From DATEJJ01 sp039649115 (lineage in GTDB: Bacteria > Actinomycetota > Actinomycetes > Mycobacteriales > Micromonosporaceae), in NCBI GenBank assembly GCA_039649115.1, contig JBBWZQ010000231.1, positions 1 through 24,166 on the forward strand: a stretch of DNA of 24,166 nucleotides, written 5' to 3'. The notes under the pieces were generated by a model that saw nothing but the letters and a program-made list of their open reading frames with translations, was not told the DNA's origin and made no database searches. Below, piece by piece: positions 6,529 to 12,946 of the stretch. Both the position numbers and the translations under genes were made by a program. Position 1 is the first letter of the stretch. Each line of letters begins with the position of its first letter.

Positions 6529-6930
6529 GTGGATGTCTTTGTCGCGGTCGCCGAGCCGACCAGGCGGGCGATGCTCGACCTCCTCGCCGAGGGTGAGCGC
6601 CCGGCCGGCGACCTCGTCGCCGCGTTCCCCGCCCTGACCCAGCCCGCGATCTCGCGACACCTGCGCGTGCTGCGCGACGTGGGCCTCGTCGACGCGCGAC
6701 GCGACGCCCAGCGCCGCATCTACGCCCTGCGGCCGGAGCGGCTGGCCGAGGTCGACGCCTGGCTGGCCCGGTACCGACGGTTCTGGGCGGGCCACCTCGA
6801 CGCCCTCGACTCCCACCTGTCGGCAACGAAGAACACCGACCCGGCAAGGAAGAACACCGACCCGGCAAGGAAGAACACGGACCCGGCAAGGAACACCGAC
6901 TTGGCAAGGAAGGACACCGACCATGAGTGA
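6529..6930 (+). CDS. ArsR/SmtB-family transcriptional repressor with repeat tail
   Basis: The protein has 133 residues. The winged helix spans about 1-80: EPTRRAMLDLLAEGERPAGD, then the recognition helix region LTQPAISRHLRVLRDVGLV and the wing DARRDAQRRIYAL. It has no cysteines, so it lacks the classical metal-sensing motif; ArsR proteins paired with AHSA1-type genes are common in Actinobacteria and usually repress their own operon. The GTG start at 6529 coincides with the predicted transcription start. The last 30 or so residues are tandem copies of the heptad KNTDPAR, which have no counterpart in the compact fold and come from a 21-bp DNA repeat. The stop overlaps the next start by 8 nt, so translation is coupled. 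Confidence 0.88.
   Translation: MDVFVAVAEPTRRAMLDLLAEGERPAGDLVAAFPALTQPAISRHLRVLRDVGLVDARRDAQRRIYALRPERLAEVDAWLARYRRFWAGHLDALDSHLSATKNTDPARKNTDPARKNTDPARNTDLARKDTDHE
6828..6922 (+). repeat. 21-bp tandem repeat in the arsR 3' end
   Basis: Three 21-bp units (6828-6848, 6849-6869, 6870-6890; one base differs) are followed by an 18-bp unit lacking three bases (6891-6908) and a partial unit that ends at the ATG of the next gene. Each unit holds the core GGCAAGGAAGAACACCGACC or a close variant. The final GGCAAGGAAGG is the ribosome-binding site of the AHSA1 gene. Unit length is a multiple of three, so copy changes would keep the frame. Confidence 0.92.
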
Positions 6931-7480
6931 CACCCGCGACCTCGGCACCCTCGCCGTCGACGGCGAGGCCGCGACCATCACCTTCCGGCGCCGGCTGCCG
7001 CACCCCATCGAGGCGGTCTGGGCTGCGATCACGTCGCCCGACGAGCGCAAGGCCTGGTTCGGCGAGACGGTGATCGAGCCGCGCGTGGGCGGTGCCATCG
7101 AGATGTCACCCGACGAGCCGCCGGCCGCGCCGGAAGCCAAGCACATGACTGGTCGCATCCTCGCCTGGCAGCCACCATCGCGCGCACCGGAGGACCTGCC
7201 CGGTGCTCGTTCGGCCGTCTTCGAACACGAGTGGCGGCAGCGGATCGTCGAGGACGGCGTGGTGCGCTACGAATTGACCGAGGACGGCGACGGTACGGTC
7301 CTCGTCTTCACCCACCAGGGCTTGAGCCTGCGCAACGCCAGCGGCTTCATCCCCGGCACGCACGCCTTCCTCGACCGGCTCGCCGCGCACCTCGCCGGTG
7401 CGGAGCTGCCCGGCTGGAGCGGGCGATACGAGGAACTGGCGGCGTCGTACCCGACCGCCGGCGCAGGGAGTCTCCAGTGA
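6923..7480 (+). CDS. AHSA1/SRPBCC-domain protein
   Basis: The protein has 185 residues with a START-like helix-grip fold of the Aha1 C-terminal (AHSA1) type, which binds hydrophobic ligands or partners. Typical signatures are ITFRRRLPHPIEAVWAAIT near the N-terminus, then AWFGETVIEPRVGGAIEM, and the C-terminal helix GTHAFLDRLAAHLAG. A strand-rich middle (VRYELTEDGDGTVLVFTHQG) forms the sheet. The ATG at 6923 follows AAGGAAGG by 8-9 nt and lies inside the end of arsR. It is probably cytoplasmic, with no known substrate; in ArsR-AHSA1 pairs it is thought to act in small-molecule stress responses, but nothing here shows which. It is coupled by a GTGA overlap to the RpiB-like gene. Confidence 0.9.
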   Translation: MSDTRDLGTLAVDGEAATITFRRRLPHPIEAVWAAITSPDERKAWFGETVIEPRVGGAIEMSPDEPPAAPEAKHMTGRILAWQPPSRAPEDLPGARSAVFEHEWRQRIVEDGVVRYELTEDGDGTVLVFTHQGLSLRNASGFIPGTHAFLDRLAAHLAGAELPGWSGRYEELAASYPTAGAGSLQ

Positions 7481-7914
7481 AGATCGCCTATGGCGCGGAC
7501 GACGAGAACGAGACCACGAAGGCCGTCGTCGGGTACCTGTCCGCGCAGGGCCACGAGGTCGTCGCGGCGACCACGTCCGGCAAGTGGCCGGAGATCGGCG
7601 AGGCGGTGGGCCGGGCCGTGGTCAGCGGCCAGGCCGACGCCGGCATCGTCATGTGCTGGACCGGTACCGGCACCGCCATCGCGGCGAACAAGGTGCCGGG
7701 GGTACGGGCCGCGCTCGCCTGGGATCCGTGGATCGCCCGGGGTGCCCGGCTCTGGAACGACGCGAACGTCCTCGCGATGAGCCTCAAGCGGCTCGCCCCG
7801 GATGTCGCGGTCGAGGTCGTGCAGGCGTTCCTCGACACGTCCGAGCCGGACGGCGACGAGGCGGAGAACATCGCCGCCCTCGCCGACATCCAGACCCGCC
7901 CACCGGGCAGCTAG
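7477..7914 (+). CDS. RpiB/LacAB-family protein lacking usual catalytic histidines
   Basis: The protein has 145 residues with the RpiB fold of ribose-5-phosphate isomerase B and galactose-6-phosphate isomerase. It keeps MCWTGTGTAIAANKVPGVRA (about 59-78), which carries the Cys60 position and the phosphate-binding loop, and NDANVLAMS. The usual Asp-His near the N-terminus (DHAG) is Asp8-Asp9 here (GADDENETTK), and the His of the HNDAN motif is Trp93 (RLWNDAN). Both His positions help open the sugar ring in classical enzymes, so the substrate or chemistry may differ. The GTG at 7477 overlaps the previous stop (GTGA) and has GGGAG 6 nt upstream. It is the third gene of the arsR operon, and its stop abuts the stop of the convergent gene. 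Confidence 0.85.
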   Translation: MKIAYGADDENETTKAVVGYLSAQGHEVVAATTSGKWPEIGEAVGRAVVSGQADAGIVMCWTGTGTAIAANKVPGVRAALAWDPWIARGARLWNDANVLAMSLKRLAPDVAVEVVQAFLDTSEPDGDEAENIAALADIQTRPPGS

Positions 7915-9534
7915 CTATATCCAGCGGCCGCCCAGCCACATGCGGGCGTACCACTGGGCGTAGGTGAGGGTCTTGCCGACGAAGATCGGGTAGAAGTACG
8001 CGAAGCACAGCGCGACGATCAGCACGTACACGCCGGCGATGATCGCGCCGATCACCCGGCGGTCCGGGGCGGGTACCCGTTCGTAGCCGCCCGGGGACTC
8101 GTCCGGGGTGAACCGGGCGAGCGCTCCCGTCCGTACCGGCGCGCTCATGAAGCAGCCCAGCACGTAGACGACGGCGAGGATGAGGAACGGCTCGGCGGGC
8201 ATCGCGTAGAAGAAGAACATCGTGCGGTTGGCCAGCTCCCAGTTGAACCAGGGCACGATGCCGGCCACCACGCCCAGGCCGATCGCCAGCGCCCGCCAGT
8301 CCCGCCGGCTGACGCCGAACCAGGTCATCGCGAGCAGCGCGGGGATGAACGACCACCACAGGATCGGGGTGCCGAGCAGCAGCACCTCGGAGGCGCAGGC
8401 ACCGGAGCAGTTGTTCCAGTAGAACGCGACCGGCCGGCCGAGCAGCAGCCACTGCCACGGCCACGACTGGTACAGGTGCTTGGTCGACAGGCCGTCGTGG
8501 AAGTGCAGCGCGTCCATGTGGTAGTGCCAGAGGTTCTGCAGCGCGCCGATCACGGGGTACTCGTGGTGGCCGATCGAGCTGATCCAGTGCCGGTCGTACC
8601 CGCCGTCGGTGAGGAACCAGCCGGTCCAGCTCGCCAGGTAGACCACCACGACCAGCGCCAGGAACGCGGCCACCCAGCCGGTCTCGTCCAGCAGGGTGTC
8701 CCGCCACCGGTGCGCCACCCCGGCACTGCGCCGGGCGCCGACCTCCCACAGGTAGATGAGCACGACGAACAGCAGGATGTACCACAGCGCGCTCCACTTG
8801 ACCGCCATGGCGCAGCCGATCATCACGCCGGCCAGCAGCCGCCACCACGGCACGCCGTCGCGCACGGTGAACCGGGGCCGGTTGGCGCGGCCGGGCTGGC
8901 CGGGATCGACTCCCGCCTCGACCGCCCGCAGCCAGCGCCCGCGCCGCTGGTCCCGGTCCATGACCAGGCAGCCGAACGAGGCGAGGACGAACAGCATCAG
9001 GAAGATGTCCAGCAGGGCCGCGCGGGAGAGCACGAAGTGCAGCCCGTCGAGGGACATCAGCAGCCCGGCGGCGCAGCCGAGCACGGTCGAGCCGAACATC
9101 CGGCGGGCGACGCGGATGACGATCAGTACGGAGATGGTGCCGGCGACGGCGGCGGAGACGCGCCAGCCGAACTCGTGGTACCCGAAGATCCACTCACCCA
9201 GCCCGATGATCCACTTGCCGAGCGGGGGGTGCACGACGAAGTCGCCGTTGTTGTTGGTGGCGTTCCACTCCACCCCGTGGACGAGCAGGTCGTGGCCTTC
9301 GGTGGCGTAGTACACCTCGTCGAAGATCTTGCCCTTGGGCCAGCCCAGGTTGACCAGCCGGAGCACCGCGGCGATGAGCACGATCACACCGGTGGCCAGC
9401 CAGGAGCCGAACTGGTCGTCCGGCAGCCGGGGAGCCAGGCGCCGCCGCAGCACGTCCGGCGGGGGGCCGGCCTCGGGCGCGGGCCGCTCCGGCTGAGCCT
9501 CGGGGTCGAGGTCGATCGTCACCACCGCTGTCAC
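7915..9534 (-). CDS. Protein O-mannosyltransferase (dolichyl/polyprenyl-phosphate-mannose dependent)
   Basis: The protein has 539 residues and is a GT39-family integral membrane enzyme. It transfers mannose from polyprenyl-phosphate-mannose to Ser/Thr of proteins on the outer face of the membrane, the bacterial counterpart of yeast Pmt and of M. tuberculosis Rv1002c. After a Pro-rich cytoplasmic tail (1-40), the first helix is WLATGVIVLIAAVLRLVN, and the catalytic acidic pair Asp72-Glu73 follows in KIFDEVYYATEGHDLL. HPPLGKWIIGLGEWIFGYHE is the conserved first loop; about ten further helices follow. I chose the GTG at 9534 because TACGAT lies 7 nt upstream and upstream residues are not conserved-looking. 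It is divergent from rsmI, as in mycobacteria. The antisense strand is widely open, but only as a GC shadow. Confidence 0.93.
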   Translation of the reverse strand: MTAVVTIDLDPEAQPERPAPEAGPPPDVLRRRLAPRLPDDQFGSWLATGVIVLIAAVLRLVNLGWPKGKIFDEVYYATEGHDLLVHGVEWNATNNNGDFVVHPPLGKWIIGLGEWIFGYHEFGWRVSAAVAGTISVLIVIRVARRMFGSTVLGCAAGLLMSLDGLHFVLSRAALLDIFLMLFVLASFGCLVMDRDQRRGRWLRAVEAGVDPGQPGRANRPRFTVRDGVPWWRLLAGVMIGCAMAVKWSALWYILLFVVLIYLWEVGARRSAGVAHRWRDTLLDETGWVAAFLALVVVVYLASWTGWFLTDGGYDRHWISSIGHHEYPVIGALQNLWHYHMDALHFHDGLSTKHLYQSWPWQWLLLGRPVAFYWNNCSGACASEVLLLGTPILWWSFIPALLAMTWFGVSRRDWRALAIGLGVVAGIVPWFNWELANRTMFFFYAMPAEPFLILAVVYVLGCFMSAPVRTGALARFTPDESPGGYERVPAPDRRVIGAIIAGVYVLIVALCFAYFYPIFVGKTLTYAQWYARMWLGGRWI

Positions 9535-9541
9535 GCCTGCG

Positions 9542-9547
9542 ATCGTA
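9542..9547 (-). promoter_or_regulatory. Candidate -10 element of the mannosyltransferase gene
   Basis: TACGAT on the minus strand lies 7 nt before the GTG at 9534, so transcription would begin at or next to the start codon. No recognisable -35 is present at 17-18 nt. Support comes from the same arrangement at several other genes in the window. Confidence 0.35.
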
Positions 9548-9593
9548 GAGGGCACGTGCCGGGTGAGGCACCCCATAGAACGGTAGGCGAAGC

Positions 9594-10442
9594 GTGGAAC
9601 CTGCGGAGGGCGGCCGGCTGGTCCTGGTCGGCGCGCCGCTGGGCAACCCGGCGGACGCCTCGGCGCGGGCGGCGCGGGCGCTGGCGACCGCGGATCTGGT
9701 CGCGGCCGAGGACACCCGGCGGCTGGCCCGGCTGGCGCGCGACGTGGGCATCGAGATCGGCGGGCGGGTCGTGTCGTACTTCGAGGGCAACGAGGCACGC
9801 CGTACCCCCGAAATCCTGGCGGCGCTGCGTGGCGGTGCGGTGGTCGCGGTGGTGACCGACGGCGGCATGCCCAGCGTCTCGGACCCGGGCTACCGCCTGG
9901 TGCGCGCCGCGGTCGACGCGGGGGTGCCGGTCACCGCGGTGCCGGGCCCGAGCGCGGTGACCACCGCGCTGGCCGTGTCGGGGCTGCCCAGCGACCGGTT
10001 CTGCTTCGAAGGCTTCCTGCCGCGCCGCGCGGGCGAGCGCCGCGCGCGGCTGGCCGCGCTCGCCGCCGAGCCGCGCACGCTGATCTTCTTCGAGGCGCCG
10101 CACCGGCTGGCGGCGACCCTGGCCGATCTGGCCGCGGCCTTCGGCGCGGCGCGGCCGGGCGCGGTCTGCCGGGAGTTGACCAAGACGTACGAGGAGGTCC
10201 GCCGGGGTGACCTCGCCGACCTGGCCGGCTGGGCCGGGGGCGGGCAGCCGCGCGGGGAGATCACGGTGGTGGTGGCCGGAGCGCCGGCGGCCGCCGCGGA
10301 CCGCCCCTCCGACGCGGACCTGCGGGCCGCGGTCGCCGAACGAGAATCCGGGGGTACGCCGCGCAGAGACGCGATCGCCGCCGTCGCGAAGGAGCACGGC
10401 CTGCGCCGCCGCGACGTCTACAACCTGGTCGTCAGCGGGTGA
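9594..10442 (+). CDS. rsmI: 16S rRNA (cytidine1402-2'-O)-methyltransferase RsmI
   Basis: The protein has 282 residues, the usual length. It is a tetrapyrrole-methylase-fold SAM enzyme that methylates the 2'-OH of C1402 in the decoding centre of 16S rRNA. Signatures are RLVLVGAPLGNPADASARA at the N-terminus, AAEDTRRLARL, VTDGGMPSVSDPGYRLV, VTAVPGPSAVTTALAVSGL and FEAPHRLAATL. A basic C-terminal helix (EHGLRRRDVYNLVVSG) matches the family. The start is the GTG at 9594, two codons before the Gly-rich N-terminus; there is no clear Shine-Dalgarno. It is divergent from the mannosyltransferase, and its 3' end overlaps the convergent membrane-protein gene by 11 nt. Confidence 0.95.
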   Translation: MEPAEGGRLVLVGAPLGNPADASARAARALATADLVAAEDTRRLARLARDVGIEIGGRVVSYFEGNEARRTPEILAALRGGAVVAVVTDGGMPSVSDPGYRLVRAAVDAGVPVTAVPGPSAVTTALAVSGLPSDRFCFEGFLPRRAGERRARLAALAAEPRTLIFFEAPHRLAATLADLAAAFGAARPGAVCRELTKTYEEVRRGDLADLAGWAGGGQPRGEITVVVAGAPAAAADRPSDADLRAAVAERESGGTPRRDAIAAVAKEHGLRRRDVYNLVVSG

Positions 10443-11040
10443 CGGCGAGCATGGCGAGCATCAGCAGGAGGGGTCCGGCCACGCTCACCAGCAGCGCGTA
10501 CCAGCGCGCCCGCCGGCCGGGCAGCCGGTGCGCCCCGGTGGCCAGCGCGATGGCGAGGCCACACAGCAGCATCAGCGTGAGCCCGAGCCCCCACCGCAGG
10601 GCCAGGCCGGCCCGGTCGCCGGCGTAGGCGAGGCGGCTGCCGGGGGAGACCATCCGGGCGGCCACCCGTGCCCCGTCGCCCAGCCGCTCCGCCGGCGCAC
10701 CGACCAGGTCCACATGCGTCGCCGTGAATTCCGCGCCGTCCGCGCTGAACGTGGCGCGGCAGCGCTGGTCGAGCCCGTGGCCGGTGCAGTGGACGACCGT
10801 GGCGGTGCCCTGGCTGCCGTGGCCCACCGCCAGCCACAGCGGCTCGGCCGTCACCCAGGCGAAGAACGTGGCGAGCAGGCCGAACAGGATCAGCGCGACG
10901 AGCCCCAGCACCGGGCGCCGGGGTGGCGCAGGTCGCCGCCGGCGCACCCCGATGATCCCGGTCGCCCGGTGGTGCCCGATCAACATCCGGGGAGACGGCC
11001 ATTGTCCGATAGGAGTGGGATCATCCGCGTTCTCCGCCAT
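10432..11040 (-). CDS. Small membrane protein of unknown function
   Basis: About 202 residues from the ATG at 11040; an ATG at 10986 and an upstream GTG at 11100 are alternatives. A basic, Pro-rich N-terminus (VRRRRPAPPRRPV) precedes the first helix (VLGLVALILFGLLATFFAWV, about 44-66). An extracytoplasmic domain with two Cys (VVHCTGHGLDQRCRATFSA) may form a disulfide. Two C-terminal helices follow (WGLGLTLMLLCGLAIALA and LLVSVAGPLLLMLAMLAV). I recognise no family. The candidate promoter at 11043-11070 would start transcription just inside the first ATG, which favours the start at 10986 if that promoter is real. It is divergent from metG and overlaps the end of rsmI. Confidence 0.7.
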   Translation of the reverse strand: MAENADDPTPIGQWPSPRMLIGHHRATGIIGVRRRRPAPPRRPVLGLVALILFGLLATFFAWVTAEPLWLAVGHGSQGTATVVHCTGHGLDQRCRATFSADGAEFTATHVDLVGAPAERLGDGARVAARMVSPGSRLAYAGDRAGLALRWGLGLTLMLLCGLAIALATGAHRLPGRRARWYALLVSVAGPLLLMLAMLAVTR

Positions 11041-11042
11041 GA

Positions 11043-11070
11043 ATCGTATTGCACACCCCAAACGGGGCAA
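11043..11070 (-). promoter_or_regulatory. Candidate promoter of the small membrane-protein gene
   Basis: The minus strand has TTGCCC (11070-11065), a 16-nt spacer and TACGAT (11048-11043). Four of six bases match at -35 and four at -10. Predicted transcription starts near 11036, inside the first possible ATG at 11040, so either the element is not used or the start codon is further in. Confidence 0.3.
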
Positions 11071-11115
11071 TCTAGTGGAGCCCGTATGGTGTGTCGCCAT
11101 TCAGTACCGGGTCAG

Positions 11116-11121
11116 TAGGCT
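11116..11121 (+). promoter_or_regulatory. Candidate -10 element of metG
   Basis: TAGGCT lies 8 nt before the ATG at 11130, and there is no Shine-Dalgarno between. This is the usual look of an actinobacterial leaderless promoter. No good -35 is seen. Confidence 0.4.
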
Positions 11122-11129
11122 GGTATCCC

Positions 11130-12920
11130 ATGAGTCGCGTTCTCGCCGCGGTCGCCTGGCCTTACGCCAACGGCCCGCGCCACATCGGTCATGTCTCCGG
11201 CTTCGGCGTCCCCTCCGACGTGTTCAGCCGGTACATGCGCATGGCGGGACACGACGTTCTCATGGTCTCGGGTACCGACGAGCACGGCACGCCGATCCTG
11301 GTGCAGGCGGAGAAGGAGGGCGTGTCCCCACGGGAGCTGGCCGACCGGTACAACCGCATGATCGTGGAGGACCTGCACGCGCTCGGGCTTTCCTATGACC
11401 TCTTCACCAGGACGACAACGCGAAACCACTACGCGGTGGCGCAGGAGCTGTTCCGGACCGTGCACCGGAACGGGTACATGATCGAGGAGGTCACCCAGGG
11501 GGCGATCTCGCCGTCCACCGGCCGCACCCTGCCCGACCGGTACATCGAGGGCACCTGCCCGATCTGCGGGTACGACAGCGCGCGGGGCGACCAGTGCGAC
11601 AACTGCGGCAACCAGCTCGACCCGGTCGACCTGATCAACCCGCGGTCCCGCATCAACGGTGAGACGCCCACGTTCGTGGAGACCGAGCACTTCTTCCTCG
11701 ACCTGCCGGCCCTGTCCGACGCGCTGGCACAGTGGCTCAAGACGCGTACCGACTGGCGGCCCAACGTCCTCAAGTTCTCCCTGAACCTGCTCGACGACGT
11801 GCGCCCGCGCGCGATGACCCGGGACATCGACTGGGGCATCCCGGTGCCGCTACCCGGCTGGGCGGACAACCCGGCCAAGCGGCTGTACGTGTGGTTCGAC
11901 GCGGTCATCGGCTACCTGTCCGCGCCGATCGAGTGGGCCCGCCGCTCGGGTGACCCGGACGCCTGGCGGAAATGGTGGTCGGCGGACGCGCCGGACGCGC
12001 GGTCCTACTACTTCATGGGCAAGGACAACATCACGTTCCACGCGCAGATCTGGCCGGCCGAGCTGCTGGCCTACGACGGGCGCGGCGACAAGGGCGGCCA
12101 GCCGGGCGAGTACGGCTCCCTCGCGCTGCCCACCGAGATCGTGTCCAGCGAGTTCCTCACCATGGAGGGGCGCAAGTTCTCCTCGTCCCGCTCGGTGGTC
12201 ATCTACGTCCGGGACTTCCTGTCCCGGTACGACCCGGACGCGCTGCGGTACTTCATCGCGGTCGCCGGCCCGGAGAACAACGACACCGACTTCACCTGGG
12301 CGGAGTTCCTGCGCCGCAACAACGACGAGCTGGTGGCCGGCTGGGGCAACCTGGTCAACCGGTCCATCTCGATGGCCGCCAGGAACTTCGGCGCGATCCC
12401 CGCGGTCGGCGCCGCCGGGCTGACCCCGGCCGACGAGGCGCTGCTGGCCTCGGTGCGGGGCGCGTTCGGCACGGTGGGCGGGCTGATCGAGCGGCACCGG
12501 CAGAAGCAGGCGATCAACGAGGCGATGCGGGTGGTTGGCGAAGTAAACAAGTACGTGTCGGGCCAGGCACCCTGGTCGCTCAAGGATGACCCGGAGCGGA
12601 TGGGCACCATCCTGCACGTGGCCTTGCAGGCGGTCAGCGACTGCAACATCCTGCTCACGCCGTTCCTGCCGCACGCCGCGCAGAAGATTCACGAGCTGCT
12701 CGGCGGCACCGGCGTCCACGCGCCGATGCCCTCGATCGTCGAGGTCGAGGACCTGGACGGCGGGCCGGCGTACCCGGTGCTGACCGGGGACTACTCGATC
12801 GGCGCGCGGTGGGTCAGCACGCCCATCGAGGCGGGCCGGTCGTTGAACCCGCCGAAGCCGGTCTTCAAGAAGCTCGATCCGTCCATTGTCGACGAGGAGT
12901 TGGCCAGACTGGCCGGGTAG
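11130..12920 (+). CDS. metG: Methionyl-tRNA synthetase
   Basis: The protein has 596 residues and charges tRNA-Met with methionine in the cytoplasm. It starts VLAAVAWPYANGPRHIGHVS, with the class I HIGH motif at about 18-21, followed by VSGTDEHGTPILVQAEKEG. A zinc knuckle with four Cys (CPICGYDSARGDQCDNCG) sits in the connective domain. The second class I signature is GRKFSSSRSVVIYV, a KFSSS variant of KMSKS, and the anticodon-binding helical domain includes VAGWGNLVNRSISMAARN. There is no C-terminal EMAP-type tRNA-binding domain. The ATG at 11130 follows a -10-like TAGGCT; a GTG at 11091 in the same frame would add 13 residues upstream of that element. An ATPase gene begins 26 nt after the stop, so they may share a transcript. 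Confidence 0.96.
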   Translation: MSRVLAAVAWPYANGPRHIGHVSGFGVPSDVFSRYMRMAGHDVLMVSGTDEHGTPILVQAEKEGVSPRELADRYNRMIVEDLHALGLSYDLFTRTTTRNHYAVAQELFRTVHRNGYMIEEVTQGAISPSTGRTLPDRYIEGTCPICGYDSARGDQCDNCGNQLDPVDLINPRSRINGETPTFVETEHFFLDLPALSDALAQWLKTRTDWRPNVLKFSLNLLDDVRPRAMTRDIDWGIPVPLPGWADNPAKRLYVWFDAVIGYLSAPIEWARRSGDPDAWRKWWSADAPDARSYYFMGKDNITFHAQIWPAELLAYDGRGDKGGQPGEYGSLALPTEIVSSEFLTMEGRKFSSSRSVVIYVRDFLSRYDPDALRYFIAVAGPENNDTDFTWAEFLRRNNDELVAGWGNLVNRSISMAARNFGAIPAVGAAGLTPADEALLASVRGAFGTVGGLIERHRQKQAINEAMRVVGEVNKYVSGQAPWSLKDDPERMGTILHVALQAVSDCNILLTPFLPHAAQKIHELLGGTGVHAPMPSIVEVEDLDGGPAYPVLTGDYSIGARWVSTPIEAGRSLNPPKPVFKKLDPSIVDEELARLAG

Positions 12921-12946
12921 CATCCACGCTCGGGGAGGGACCGCCG

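Noticed and set aside
8476..9593. Open plus-strand frame opposite the mannosyltransferase gene
   Set aside because: The minus strand encodes a clear PMT enzyme; the plus frame is His/Gln/Val/Pro-rich shadow.
11048..11071. ATTGC-N14-GCAAT inverted repeat between the small membrane-protein gene and metG
   Set aside because: The arms are 5 bp and are largely explained by two opposed -35-like TTGC sequences; too weak to call an operator.
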